NCBI RefSeq assembly: GCF_001510715.1
Contig: NZ_LMTJ01000003.1
Span: 329,201 to 393,200 of the forward strand
DNA from: Bacillus sp. FJAT-29814
Lineage (GTDB): Bacteria > Bacillota > Bacilli > Bacillales > Cytobacillaceae
Length of the DNA: 64,000 bases
Direction of reading: 5' to 3'
In this document: positions 26,838 to 35,883 of the stretch, piece after piece
Numbering within the stretch: the first letter of the stretch is position 1
How the letters are laid out: each line of letters begins with the position of its first letter
Translations under genes and position numbers: made by a program
Notes under the pieces: generated by a model
What the model saw: only the letters and a program-made list of their open reading frames with translations
Databases searched by the model: none
What the model was told of the DNA's origin: nothing

Positions 26838-26950
26838 GCAGATATATTTGGATTTTCGCAGATATATTCGATTTATCGCAGATATATTGAAATTATCGCG
26901 GATATATTAGTCGGAATCGCAGATATATTCGATTTTACCGCGGATATATT
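26838..26950. repeat. Six tandem copies of CGC(A/G)GATATATT
   Basis: GATATATT begins at 26841, 26861, 26881, 26901, 26922 and 26943, so the period is 20, 20, 20, 21, 21 bp. Five copies are preceded by CGCA or CGCG and the first by TGCA. The spacer is A/T-rich (ATTTAT, AATTAT). It lies just after the Rieske terminator and 100 bp before ykqA. Not coding. Regular helical spacing suggests protein binding, but it could be a passive satellite. Confidence 0.85.
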
Positions 26951-27049
26951 TTTCAAGAGTGAAAAAAAGGCCCATTTTTACGGGAAAAAGTTAATGACAG
27001 GGGTGTCATTCGAATTATGGTATGTTTTTTTGTAAGGGAGGGACTAAAA

Positions 27050-27904
27050 ATGGACAAAAACTACGTGTTTGTATATGGCACATTACGCAGGCATGAACGT
27101 AATCATCGGTTACTGCAGACTGCGGAGTTGGTGGCTGAGCAGGCGTGGACAAAGGGTGAACTTTTCGATACCGGACTCGGTTATCCGGCATTGAAGCTGT
27201 CGGAAACGGGCACCGTTTACGGCGAGCTCTACCAAGTTTCGGAGCAAGAGTTATCCTTGTTGGACCAGTTGGAGGGTTACAAGGACAATGCCCAGGATAA
27301 TTTATATGAGCGGCCCAAACGAACCATTTATCATGATCGCGGTGAAACAGAGGCGTATGTTTACACGATCGCAAGCCATAATGAAGGCATGCTTCGGACC
27401 CTGATTCCATATGGTGATTGGCGGGTTGCTCTGTTTGAGAAGCAGCAGAGCAATGTCCTGTATTTTGCTTATGGCAGCTGTTTGGATGATGAGCGGTTTA
27501 AGCTTGCCAGTGCGGATCATTATTTTCAACAGGTTGTCGGGTGCGGTGTACTTAATGGGTACACGCTCCGTTTCACAAAATGGATGGCAGACGGTGGCCG
27601 GGCCGATATCGTGGAAGAGGGCGGTGTGGTCGAAGGAAAAGTGTATGACGTTCCTCGTGAGTGCCTGACCTATTTATACCGACGGGAAGGAGTTCGGTCA
27701 AGGCTCTACCGTCCGGCATTGGTGGATGTTTCTGTGAACGGAGAGACGTTAAAGAATGTATTGACCTTTATTGTGGTGGAAAAAGATCCGGAGACCGCCC
27801 CGCCGGACCACTATCTTGAGGAAATCGTCCGCGGCGGGACTGGATTTTTAAGTGATGCCTATATGGCAGGGTTGAAAAAGCATGTAGAAACACTGGAAAA
27901 ATAA
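27050..27904 (+). CDS. ykqA: Tandem gamma-glutamylcyclotransferase-fold protein
   Basis: 284 residues from ATG 27050 with AAGGGAGGG. Two GGCT-like domains are fused: residues 4-115 begin VFVYGTLRRHERNH and residues 140-280 begin VLYFAYGSCLDDERF. Both carry the Y-G-(T/S)-L/C signature of the fold. B. subtilis YkqA has the same two-domain build and lies near the RNase J1 gene, as here. Glutathione-type substrate is not established. Convergent with the RNase J gene. Confidence 0.85.
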   Translation: MDKNYVFVYGTLRRHERNHRLLQTAELVAEQAWTKGELFDTGLGYPALKLSETGTVYGELYQVSEQELSLLDQLEGYKDNAQDNLYERPKRTIYHDRGETEAYVYTIASHNEGMLRTLIPYGDWRVALFEKQQSNVLYFAYGSCLDDERFKLASADHYFQQVVGCGVLNGYTLRFTKWMADGGRADIVEEGGVVEGKVYDVPRECLTYLYRREGVRSRLYRPALVDVSVNGETLKNVLTFIVVEKDPETAPPDHYLEEIVRGGTGFLSDAYMAGLKKHVETLEK

Positions 27905-27910
27905 TTGACA

Positions 27911-27933
27911 GGCACGTAGAGGTTCTACGTGCC
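27911..27933. repeat. Solitary ACGTAGA...TCTACGT hairpin
   Basis: Perfect 10-bp arms GGCACGTAGA and TCTACGTGCC with a GGT loop, 6 bp after the ykqA stop. The same hairpin is the core of the array at 40543-40866. The following bases are CACTTTTGTG, a weak T tract, so it might also act as a terminator for ykqA. Confidence 0.8.
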
Positions 27934-28005
27934 CACTTTTGTGAAAAAACAGGTTATTGGTCATGTAGCGGCATGCGTGCCCGGTTGTGCATACCATCTT
28001 ACCGC

Positions 28006-29673
28006 CTAAATCTCGATAATAACCGGCAAAATCATCGGTCTTCTTTTTGTGTTGGAGAACAAGAATTTTCCGACCGATTTTTTAATTTCTCGTTTAATGA
28101 CATTCCATTGACGGACATCGTCATCTTGCAGGTCATTTACCGTCTTTTTAACGAGGCGATTAATTTCCCGCAGCAAATCCTCGGAATCCTTCACGTACAC
28201 GAACCCGCGTGTAATCGTGTCAGGGCCTTGAATAATTCGTTGATCCCGCTTGCTTAACGTCAAAACGATCACAACCATTCCATCTTCGGAAAGCTGTTTG
28301 CGATCGCGCAGGACAATTTCACCGACATCGCCGACACTTACCCCGTCCACATACGTATCGCCAGCAGGTATGGTTCGGGTCTGCCGGGCGACCCCGTCCC
28401 GAATATCGACCACATCTCCATTGCGAATAATAAAGGTATTTCCTTTTTCTACACCGACTGATTCCGCCAGTTCCCGGTGATGGTGCAGCATCCGGTATTC
28501 GCCGTGAATCGGTATAAAGAAGGTTGGTTTTATCAAGGTGAGCATGAGCTTTAAATCTTCCTGATAGCCGTGCCCGGAAACGTGCATCCCTGTTGTGCTT
28601 CCCGAACCGTAAATCACGTGCGCACCAAGCTGAAATAAGTTGTCGATAATCTTGGATACGCCCTTTTCATTACCGGGAATAGGAGAGGCGGCCATGATTA
28701 CGGTATCACCGGGATAGATGGAAGCGTCCCGGTAATTGCCGGTTGCCAGTCGAGCAAGGGCGGCATTTGGTTCCCCTTGGCTGCCGGTGCACAGGATGGC
28801 CACCTTTTCAGGAGCAAAACTTTCGATTTCGCCCGCCTCAATCAACATCCCCTCCGGAACGAGCAAATAGCCCCGCTCGATCGCCACATCGACCACATTC
28901 ACCATGCTTCGGCCAAGCAGCGCCAGTTTTCGGTCAGTCCGAATGCATGCTTCGACAACCTGCTGGACACGATTGACGTTTGAGGCAAAGGTTGATACGA
29001 AAATTTTTCCATCCGCTTTCATAAACGCTTCATAAAGATGATCGCCCACCATTTGCTCTGATGGGGTCAACCCTTTGCGCTCGGCATTCGTGCTCTCCGA
29101 CACTAACGCTAGCACACCTTCCTGACCGATCTTCGCCATTTTATGAATATCGGAATACTGGTTATTTTCCGGAGTTAAATCAAATTTGAAGTCGCCGGTA
29201 TGGACCACTCTTCCTTCAGGTGTGTCAAACACAATCCCAAGACAATCCGGAATACTATGGCTGACCCTGAAAAACGAAACTTTAATTTCTCCAAACTCCA
29301 GTTCGGAATTGGAATCAATTGTGACGAGTTTTGTATCGCGAGCTAATCGATGTTCATCTAGCTTCAATTCAATCAACCCAAGGGTAAACCGGGTTGCATA
29401 AATAGGGACATTAATTTTTTTCAAAAAATAAGGGACCCCGCCAATATGGTCCTCGTGGCCGTGTGTCACAATCATCGCCCGGATTTTCTCACGATTCTCC
29501 TCCAAATAGGTCATATCTGGGATAATTAAATCAATGCCAAGCAAACTTTCATCCGGAAACATTCCGCCGCAGTCGACAATCACAATGTTGTCATCATGTT
29601 CGATGCAATACATGTTTTTCCCGATTTCGTTAATACCGCCTAAAGCAAAAATGGATAATGTTTTCACTTTCAT
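28006..29673 (-). CDS. Ribonuclease J (RNase J1-like)
   Basis: Metallo-beta-lactamase/beta-CASP ribonuclease with endo- and 5' exonuclease activity on RNA. The 555-residue length fits B. subtilis RNase J1 and J2. The zinc motif HGHEDHIGG is complete as in the active J1 type, followed by SHSIPD, HTGDFKFD, the beta-CASP segment SGHGYQED and HGEYRML, and the C-terminal KRRPMILPVI. Initiation is unclear: ATG 29673 is only 2 bp from GGAGG; TTG 29682 and GTG 29667 are alternatives. It neighbours ykqA like rnjA in B. subtilis, but with convergent orientation; it could be rnjA itself or a paralogue. Confidence 0.9.
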   Translation of the reverse strand: MKVKTLSIFALGGINEIGKNMYCIEHDDNIVIVDCGGMFPDESLLGIDLIIPDMTYLEENREKIRAMIVTHGHEDHIGGVPYFLKKINVPIYATRFTLGLIELKLDEHRLARDTKLVTIDSNSELEFGEIKVSFFRVSHSIPDCLGIVFDTPEGRVVHTGDFKFDLTPENNQYSDIHKMAKIGQEGVLALVSESTNAERKGLTPSEQMVGDHLYEAFMKADGKIFVSTFASNVNRVQQVVEACIRTDRKLALLGRSMVNVVDVAIERGYLLVPEGMLIEAGEIESFAPEKVAILCTGSQGEPNAALARLATGNYRDASIYPGDTVIMAASPIPGNEKGVSKIIDNLFQLGAHVIYGSGSTTGMHVSGHGYQEDLKLMLTLIKPTFFIPIHGEYRMLHHHRELAESVGVEKGNTFIIRNGDVVDIRDGVARQTRTIPAGDTYVDGVSVGDVGEIVLRDRKQLSEDGMVVIVLTLSKRDQRIIQGPDTITRGFVYVKDSEDLLREINRLVKKTVNDLQDDDVRQWNVIKREIKKSVGKFLFSNTKRRPMILPVIIEI

Positions 29674-29742
29674 TGCCTCCAATTCAAATCGGATGTTCTT
29701 AATATTCCCGGAAAATGTTGTATCTATGAACCCAGAATTAAT

Positions 29743-29795
29743 TGCGGAACAACACCATTATTTTGCGTGTTTTCTATAATTTCCCACCTTATAAT
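29743..29795 (+). promoter_or_regulatory. TGCGG-type promoter P1 (kinase 1-regulator 1 operon)
   Basis: TGCGG at 29743 and TGCGT at 29764 are 21 bp apart; TATAAT at 29790-29795 begins 26 bp after the second copy, one less than in the other promoters. No third copy is seen at 29722. A variant member of the promoter class described under P2. Confidence 0.5.
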
Positions 29796-29840
29796 GAATA
29801 TAAGGATATTTACGGAAAAATATATAAGAGGAGGAAGATT

Positions 29841-32066
29841 ATGAAGGAATACCAATCCCGAAATCCAATCGATGATCCGCTTGATAATGATTTAATAAAG
29901 TACAAAATTGTCGCCGATCATACATCAGATGTCATTGTACTGGTCGATAGCAGGGCAATTGTCCGGTATGTATCTCCGTCCATCGAGACCACAACAGGAT
30001 ATACCGTTGAACAATACGAAGGCATAGATGCGTTCGACATTATCCATCCTGAAGACCGTGACCATGTCCGTACTATGCATAATCAGGCTGTTCAAACCAA
30101 AACGTCCGTTACAATTATGGAATATCGCATCATTCATGCACAAGGCCGGACGATTTATTTTGAAGGAAAAGTTAAGCCGGTATTGGACAGTTTCGGCAAT
30201 GTTAAATATGTGGTTGCCGTGGTTAGGGATATTACAGAGCGGAAAAAAACTGAACAGCTTTTGGAACGTATTTTGGAAAATGTCAATTCTGCGGTTTGGT
30301 CTACAGATAATAATTTCAGATACTTTAATTATTGTTCCAAAAGCATTGAAAAAATTTCCGGCATCCCCCGGAAAGAAATCATGTTTAATCCTATTCGCTT
30401 ACACGATCATATTCACCCGGAGGATAATGAAATGCTTAGGGGTGAAGTAAAAAACAAACTGAATAAAGGAATCCCAATGACCAAGGTAGTCCGATATATT
30501 CATGTTGAAAATGAAACGAAATGGGTCAGGATCATTGTTCATCCAATAATGAACAATAAAGGTGTGGTTGAGCGCTGGGATGGAATGAATATGGATATCA
30601 CCGAGTTGAAAAAATCGGAGCAGGCATTAGAAGAAAGTGAACAAAGATATAAGTCTTTATTCGAGAATAACTTGGATGGTGTTTTTTCGATAGATTTAAA
30701 GGGGAATTTTGTTCATGCCAACCAGTCGTTCGAAAAAATTACAGGGATTCAAATCGAAAAACTCACAGACCGCTGTTTTATCGGCTTGATTTATGATGAA
30801 GACCATCGCCCGGTTTATCAGGTTCTATCAGAGGTCATGCAAATGCAGGAACCGCGAGATGTCGAATGCCGAATTATCCGGCCGGAACGTGGCGAGCAAA
30901 TTGTGAGTATCACGTTTGTGCCTATTTTTCAGTTTGGAAAACTGATTGGGGTTCATGGCATTGTTAAGGATATTACCGAGAAAAAGCGGGAGGAACAGGA
31001 ATTAATCAAAAGTGAAGAGAGATATAAAACCCTGCAGCAGAGTATTAATCGGTTTTCCAACGACCTCGCGAATGTAATGAAGGTATCCGAACTGGAAAAT
31101 AGGTTGATGGAAGAAGTGAAGCAGGTTTTACCCGTTGCAAGTGTTTCAATTGAGGAAGTGGCGGGGGAAACTCCAATTAACGAGGACAATCATGAAATAT
31201 GGGCGAAAATTGCCGAGAAGGAACACCAGATTTACTTGAGGGTCAAGATTTCCCATCCGCTTTTAAAAATGGAGCGGGAGTGGCTGGAAACCGCTGTTCA
31301 TTATGTGACGATTCTCTATGATAATCTCCAGTTTATCGAAGATTTGATGAAACGCCTCGAGTATATGGTTGCAAGTAATGACAGGCCGAAATGGATGTTA
31401 AGGCTGTTGTTTAGGCTTTCGGAAAAAGAGCGGGCATCGCTGTCTAGCGACCTGCACGATTCCGTTCTGCAGGATTTGATTATTTGGTATCGAAAGCTTG
31501 AATCGTTGCGATCCACCAGTACCTTCAACAAAGAAATAAAGGGTGAACTGATTGAAATTGAAGAGGGACTGTTGGATGCAATTCACCAAATTCGGATTAC
31601 TTGCAATGAACTCCGTCCGCCGTTTCTCTTAAAACTTGGATTGGTAGAGTCATTGAAAAGTCTATTTTCTTATTCTAGAATGTTTTCAAATTACGAGATT
31701 GATTTTACCGAAGCAAACCTGAACCAGCCGCTCAATGAAGATCAAATACTCGGGCTATACCGGATTGTACAGGAGTTATTGAACAACGCCAACAAGCACT
31801 CGCAGGCTACCAGGGTCACCATTGCTTTGAAGGATCATGGCGAAACCATCCATTTTTCCTATAAGGATAATGGGGTAGGGATGGATTTGTCTCAATCCGA
31901 GGCCTCATTTAAACATATGGGTCTTGCCGGAATTCAAAACAGGGTTGTAAGCCTGGATGGGGAAGCCAAAATAAAATCTGCTCCTAAGCAAGGAGTCCAG
32001 GTCGATATTTTAATACCAACAACAATGCAAAAAGGTGATTATTATGGAAATCTTATTGGTGGATGA
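29841..32066 (+). CDS. Cytosolic three-PAS sensor histidine kinase, ComP-like transmitter (kinase 1)
   Basis: 741 residues from ATG 29841 with AGAGGAGGAA. Three PAS domains (about 15-130, 140-260, 265-385) begin with segments such as HTSDVIVLVDSRAIVRYVSPS and end in DITERKK or DITEKKR. A segment of about 150 residues shared with the other two kinases follows, then a HisKA_3 phospho-acceptor helix with His539 in SSDLHDSVLQDLI. The ATPase domain has N-box Asn648/Asn649 (ELLNNANKHS), G1 box at Asp676 (DNGVGMD) and GLAGIQNR. No membrane helix, so it senses an internal signal. The transmitter resembles that of ComP. The next gene, a ComA-like regulator, overlaps by 23 bp. Confidence 0.92.
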   Translation: MKEYQSRNPIDDPLDNDLIKYKIVADHTSDVIVLVDSRAIVRYVSPSIETTTGYTVEQYEGIDAFDIIHPEDRDHVRTMHNQAVQTKTSVTIMEYRIIHAQGRTIYFEGKVKPVLDSFGNVKYVVAVVRDITERKKTEQLLERILENVNSAVWSTDNNFRYFNYCSKSIEKISGIPRKEIMFNPIRLHDHIHPEDNEMLRGEVKNKLNKGIPMTKVVRYIHVENETKWVRIIVHPIMNNKGVVERWDGMNMDITELKKSEQALEESEQRYKSLFENNLDGVFSIDLKGNFVHANQSFEKITGIQIEKLTDRCFIGLIYDEDHRPVYQVLSEVMQMQEPRDVECRIIRPERGEQIVSITFVPIFQFGKLIGVHGIVKDITEKKREEQELIKSEERYKTLQQSINRFSNDLANVMKVSELENRLMEEVKQVLPVASVSIEEVAGETPINEDNHEIWAKIAEKEHQIYLRVKISHPLLKMEREWLETAVHYVTILYDNLQFIEDLMKRLEYMVASNDRPKWMLRLLFRLSEKERASLSSDLHDSVLQDLIIWYRKLESLRSTSTFNKEIKGELIEIEEGLLDAIHQIRITCNELRPPFLLKLGLVESLKSLFSYSRMFSNYEIDFTEANLNQPLNEDQILGLYRIVQELLNNANKHSQATRVTIALKDHGETIHFSYKDNGVGMDLSQSEASFKHMGLAGIQNRVVSLDGEAKIKSAPKQGVQVDILIPTTMQKGDYYGNLIGG

Positions 32067-32691
32067 CCACAGGTCGGTCGTCGAGGGGACAAAACTGTTG
32101 ATTGAATCTGAACCCGATATGAACGTCACAATTGAAACAGACGTTTATTGTGTATCGGATTTGGTGCGTCTTAAAAATTTTGATGTGATCCTATTTGATT
32201 TATACATGCCCAATATTAACGGTGCTGATTTGGCTCGCAGGGTGCTAATGGATGTGCCGGATGCAATTATCTTGATTTATTCGGGATTCGATATTGCCCC
32301 GCATTTTAATTTGTTAATGGAATCGGGTGTGTCTGGATTTATTTCCAAAACTTCAACCAGAGAACAATTGATTCAAGCCATCCGCAGCGCGGCAAGGAAA
32401 GAGGCGGTAATCCCGATGGGGCTTCTAAAACAGCTAAGGCGCCAGGAGATTGAGGTGCATAGTGAAACTGGGGCCGAAACGACGGTCATTGGCAAAAAGG
32501 AAGAAACACTCCTCCGTGAATTGGCCAAAGGCCATAGCAATAAAGAGATTTCCAAGACATTGTTAATCAGCCAGCGCTCGTTGGAATACAGCCTAACAGA
32601 ACTTTTTCTAAAATTAAATGTCAATTCGCGGGTAGAAGCCATTAAAAAAGCCAAAAACCTCGGGATATTACCGACTGAAGATTTATATTAA
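32044..32691 (+). CDS. ComA-like response regulator (regulator 1)
   Basis: 215 residues: receiver with DD at 7-8, phospho-acceptor Asp52 (LFDLYMP) and Lys in ISKTS, then a LuxR/GerE helix-turn-helix. The C-terminal SQRSLEYSLTELFLKLNVNSR is close to ComA of B. subtilis (KRSIEYSLTSIFNKLNVGSR as I recall it). The N-terminal VDDHRSVVEGTK also resembles ComA. ATG 32044 has AAAGGTG six bases upstream and overlaps kinase 1. ComA binds TTGCGG half-sites, and TGCGG repeats head many operons nearby, so this protein and its paralogue at 56457 are the prime candidates for the binding factor. Confidence 0.9.
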   Translation: MEILLVDDHRSVVEGTKLLIESEPDMNVTIETDVYCVSDLVRLKNFDVILFDLYMPNINGADLARRVLMDVPDAIILIYSGFDIAPHFNLLMESGVSGFISKTSTREQLIQAIRSAARKEAVIPMGLLKQLRRQEIEVHSETGAETTVIGKKEETLLRELAKGHSNKEISKTLLISQRSLEYSLTELFLKLNVNSRVEAIKKAKNLGILPTEDLY

Positions 32692-32696
32692 CAGAG

Positions 32697-32728
32697 AAGA
32701 CCTTAGCCATTGAGTTAGGGTCTTTTTT
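32697..32728 (+). terminator. Terminator after regulator 1
   Basis: AGACCTTAGC / GTTAGGGTCT imperfect stem with following T run. Confidence 0.75.
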
Positions 32729-32735
32729 TGTGGTT

Positions 32736-32848
32736 TGAGAGTAATTTTTGCTTATCTGAGAGTAAATGTTGCTTATCCGAGAGTAATTGAATCCCATCCG
32801 AGAGTAAATGCCTCTAATGCGAGAGAGAACCAATTTTATCCGAGAGAA
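32736..32848. repeat. Six 21-bp repeats of (T/C)GAGAG(T/A)
   Basis: GAGAGT or GAGAGA starts at 32737, 32758, 32779, 32800, 32821 and 32842: exactly 21 bp each time. The consensus around the core is TTATCCGAGAGTAAATG. It lies between the regulator 1 terminator and promoter P2. Extending the phase by two more periods from position 32841 reaches the T of the first TGCGG (32883). Non-coding. Confidence 0.88.
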
Positions 32849-32882
32849 AAGCCTTCTGCTTAATGACATCCTTCAAAAATCG

Positions 32883-32957
32883 TGCGGGGATGCCCGCTTT
32901 TTCTGCGGTGGTTCTCAAAATGTCTGCGGTTTGTGAAGTCGGAAACCACCGTAGAAT
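32883..32957 (+). promoter_or_regulatory. TGCGG triple-repeat promoter P2 (MFP-ABC-permease operon)
   Basis: TGCGG starts at 32883, 32904 and 32925, each 21 bp apart; the -10 hexamer TAGAAT begins at 32952, 27 bp after the last copy. At the -35 position is GTTTGT, unlike TTGACA, so activation is expected. Copy 1 forms GCGGG-GATG-CCCGC and copy 2 is TGCGG-N4-TCTCAA. Both resemble degenerate ComA boxes (TTGCGG-N4-CCGCAA). Confidence 0.75.
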
Positions 32958-32986
32958 GAAATCATCGAATCAGGGAGGTAAGAGAA

Positions 32987-33853
32987 ATGACAAATCAAAA
33001 GAAGAAGGGCAAAAAGAAGATTGTACTTTGGACGATCGGCGGGCTTATAGCTGTTGGAATAATTTCAAGTGTATTATTTACGCCGAAGGGTCCAGGTGCT
33101 TTTGAAAAAGAAACAGCACAAACCGAAAACATTATAACCTACTACAGTTTTTCAGGAGCAGTAGAAGCAAAGACCAAGAAAACGATTAACAGTGAAGAAG
33201 TCATGCAAATTAAGGAAGTAAAAGTCAAAGTGGGGGATCAAGTAAAAGACAGTGATGTCCTCCTGGTAACGAAACAAGGAAAGAAAATTAAGTCAACCTT
33301 AAACGGTGAAATTACAAAAATCCATGTAGAGAAAAATGCCGATGTGATGGCAGGTGTGCAACTAGTGGATATCGTTGACTATAACGTTTTGCAAACAAAA
33401 GTGAAGGTCGACGAATACGACTTAAAGTATATCGCTGTTGGCCAGGAAGTGAATGTTGCCATCCATGCACTTGAAAAAGAAATTAAAGGAACGGTTTCGG
33501 CCGTTTCAAAAGAAGCGGTAAACGAAAACGGGATTTCCTACTTCACGGCAACCATTGACCTTGCCAAAGACGACACGGTTAGAGTCGGCATGAGTACGGA
33601 AGCAAAAATTTTGAAACAAAACGCTTCGTCTGTCATAACCCTTTCAATGAAAGCCATTAATTTTGATAGTAAAAATAAGTCATATGTTTTGATTCCATCC
33701 GAAGAGGGAGCGCCAACGAAAAAATACATTCAAACCGGAATTAACGATGGAACAATTATCGAGGTAAAAGATGGGATTAACGCTGGTGATGAAGTAATCA
33801 TCAACGATAAAGAGGATGCTGTTCCGGTCATGATGCATGGAGGTACTCAATAA
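32987..33853 (+). CDS. Membrane-fusion (HlyD/YknX-like) efflux subunit
   Basis: 288 residues with an N-terminal membrane anchor (about 11-30) and an extracytoplasmic adaptor. A lipoyl-like half motif (QIKEVKVKVGDQVKDSDVLL), beta-barrel segment (VGQEVNVAIHALEKEIKGTVSAVS) and membrane-proximal domain follow. The coiled-coil hairpin is very short, as in YknX-type proteins. ATG with GGGAGG. The last base of its stop is the first of the next ATG. Forms a YknXYZ/MacAB-like exporter with the next two genes; in B. subtilis such a system protects against a toxic peptide. Substrate unknown here. Confidence 0.85.
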   Translation: MTNQKKKGKKKIVLWTIGGLIAVGIISSVLFTPKGPGAFEKETAQTENIITYYSFSGAVEAKTKKTINSEEVMQIKEVKVKVGDQVKDSDVLLVTKQGKKIKSTLNGEITKIHVEKNADVMAGVQLVDIVDYNVLQTKVKVDEYDLKYIAVGQEVNVAIHALEKEIKGTVSAVSKEAVNENGISYFTATIDLAKDDTVRVGMSTEAKILKQNASSVITLSMKAINFDSKNKSYVLIPSEEGAPTKKYIQTGINDGTIIEVKDGINAGDEVIINDKEDAVPVMMHGGTQ

Positions 33854-34542
33854 TGAGCAGCCATATTTTAACAATGTCACAAATTACAAAAACCTACATG
33901 ATGGGTGAAGAAGAGCAAGTGGTGTTAAACAATATCAATCTGGAAGTAAATAAAGGGGATTTCGTTGCAGTTCTGGGACCATCGGGATCCGGGAAATCAA
34001 CGCTGATGAATATCATTGGCTGTCTTGACTCCCCAACTAGCGGCGAATATATCCTATCGAATCAAAAGGTTGATGAGCTGGACGAATCGTCACTTGCGGT
34101 GATCCGCAACAAGGAAGTAGGCTTTATTTTTCAACAGTTCCAGCTTTTACCAAGGCTTAGCGCGATACAAAATGTGGAACTGCCGCTGGTGTATGCAAGA
34201 GTGCCGGAAAAGGAACGAAAACGGCGGGCAAGCGAAATGCTCGAAAGGGTGGGCCTTGGTGATAAATTGCAAAATCGCCCGAATCAGCTTTCAGGCGGGC
34301 AGCAGCAACGTGTTGCCATTGCCCGGGCGATGGTGACAGAGCCGACAATTTTACTGGCAGATGAACCGACGGGTGCACTCGACCAAAAAACAGGCCAGCA
34401 AATTATGGAACTGTTTCACGAACTTCATGAAGAAGGAAGAACCATCATCATGATCACGCATGATGTCGAGATTGCCAAACACGCCAGCCGAATTGTCCGG
34501 ATATTGGACGGCAAGCTAAGAGAGGAGTTTGCCTATGTTTAA
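33853..34542 (+). CDS. ABC transporter ATP-binding protein (MacB/YknY type)
   Basis: 229 residues. Walker [11 protein letters not shown]-loop [10 protein letters not shown], signature [14 protein letters not shown], Walker [13 protein letters not shown] and switch His in MITHD are all intact. Belongs to the group that powers FtsX-fold permeases. Overlaps the adaptor by 1 bp and the permease by 8 bp, so all three are translated as a unit. Confidence 0.93.
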   Translation: MSSHILTMSQITKTYMMGEEEQVVLNNINLEVNKGDFVAVLGPSGSGKSTLMNIIGCLDSPTSGEYILSNQKVDELDESSLAVIRNKEVGFIFQQFQLLPRLSAIQNVELPLVYARVPEKERKRRASEMLERVGLGDKLQNRPNQLSGGQQQRVAIARAMVTEPTILLADEPTGALDQKTGQQIMELFHELHEEGRTIIMITHDVEIAKHASRIVRILDGKLREEFAYV

Positions 34543-35707
34543 GGAAAATTTCAAGATGTCGTGGATGAATCTCATCCATAACAAAATGCGCTCGTTCCTG
34601 ACGATGCTTGGCATTGTTATTGGTGTTGCGTCGATCATCGCCCTTATTACGATCGTAAAAGGGGCGATGGACGGAATGACAAGTGAGTTTTCGTCCTTTG
34701 GTGCCGATAAAATTACGGTGCAGGCGATCGGTACGCCGCTAAAGCAAGGCCTGATGGATAATGATATTGAAAAACTTTCTGAAATTGAGGATGTGGCCGG
34801 GGTATCTCCAACCCTTTCCGGCAAAACGACGGTGGTCTATGATGGAAAGGAGAAACCGGAAGTATCTGTTCAAGGGAAGAATGACGTTTATTTTTCCAAG
34901 ACAAAGGACCTTGTGGAAACAGGAAGGGGTCTAAATATTTTAGATATTAATAGTAAAAATAAAGTGTGCCTGATTGGTGCTGATATTGCCGACGAGTTGT
35001 TTTGGGGAGAAGACCCTGTAGGTAAAAAAATGCAAATCGCGGGGGTCACCTATACAGTCATTGGAACATTGCAAAAGTCAAGCAGCTTTTCGGACTCATC
35101 CAATAATGGTGCAGTAATTATCCCATACACGACCGCCATGGGCATTCTTGGAACCGGGTTTATTAATAATGTTGATGTGTATATGAGTAATGCCAATAAA
35201 TCTGAAAAAATCACCAGCGATATCGAATCTGTTTTAAACCAGGCGTTTAATTATAATAAAGATGGTTTTATGGTCATCAATATGGAGGATATGCTGTCAT
35301 CCATTAATAAGGTGACTACGATGTTATCGCTGATGCTTGGCGGGATTGCCTCGATTTCCCTTGTGGTAGGGGGCATTGGTATTATGAATATGATGTTGGT
35401 CTCGGTTACGGAGAGAACGACCGAGATCGGGTTACGGAAGGCTCTTGGGGCCGAACCGAGGCGAATTCAACAGCAGTTTTTATTGGAGGCAGTGTTTTTG
35501 TCGCTCTTCGGTGGGACGATAGGATTGTTGCTAGGTGCTGGAATTGCCTATGTAGTCTGTTTTATCATCGGGGCAAGTTATACACTCGCCACCTCAACTA
35601 TCCTCCTGGCGTTTGGGTTTTCTGCGGCTATCGGAATTATTTTTGGCCTTGCTCCAGCGAGAAAGGCATCCAAGCTGAATCCGATTGATGCTTTAAGAAG
35701 TGTATAG
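34535..35707 (+). CDS. ABC transporter permease (MacB/YknZ, FtsX fold)
   Basis: 390 residues from ATG 34535 (GAGAGGAG eight bases upstream). One N-terminal membrane helix (MRSFLTMLGIVIGVASIIALITI), a large extracytoplasmic domain, and three C-terminal helices beginning ISLVVGGIGIMNMMLVSVTERT. The helix-loop TEIGLRKALGA couples to the ATPase. This topology serves mechanotransmission to the adaptor protein rather than simple channel transport. Confidence 0.92.
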   Translation: MFKENFKMSWMNLIHNKMRSFLTMLGIVIGVASIIALITIVKGAMDGMTSEFSSFGADKITVQAIGTPLKQGLMDNDIEKLSEIEDVAGVSPTLSGKTTVVYDGKEKPEVSVQGKNDVYFSKTKDLVETGRGLNILDINSKNKVCLIGADIADELFWGEDPVGKKMQIAGVTYTVIGTLQKSSSFSDSSNNGAVIIPYTTAMGILGTGFINNVDVYMSNANKSEKITSDIESVLNQAFNYNKDGFMVINMEDMLSSINKVTTMLSLMLGGIASISLVVGGIGIMNMMLVSVTERTTEIGLRKALGAEPRRIQQQFLLEAVFLSLFGGTIGLLLGAGIAYVVCFIIGASYTLATSTILLAFGFSAAIGIIFGLAPARKASKLNPIDALRSV

Positions 35708-35716
35708 ATATTTATG

Positions 35717-35744
35717 AAAGGGCCGGTCATCCGGTCTTTTTTTG
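35717..35744 (+). terminator. Terminator
   Basis: GGGCCGG-TCAT-CCGGTCT stem followed by T run, after the permease. Confidence 0.85.
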
Positions 35745-35762
35745 TATGCAAATAAAGTGAAT

Positions 35763-35837
35763 TGCAGGGCTTCCCCATTTTTTTGCGGGGGGAACTACAA
35801 TATTTGCGCGTGGAAGAGTCCCTAACTGAAATATGAT
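35763..35837 (+). promoter_or_regulatory. TGCGG triple-repeat promoter P3 (small membrane protein)
   Basis: TGCAG 35763, TGCGG 35784 and TGCGC 35805, each 21 bp apart; TATGAT at 35832-35837, 27 bp after the last start. No -35 match. The outer copies are each one base off, but spacing is exact. Confidence 0.68.
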
Positions 35838-35883
35838 GATTTCATAAACACATACGTTTAAAATGCTTGAAAGGATGAAGAGA

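Noticed and set aside
26838..26950. CRISPR array or coding repeat
   Set aside because: The period of 20-21 bp is too short for CRISPR and there is no open frame through the repeats.
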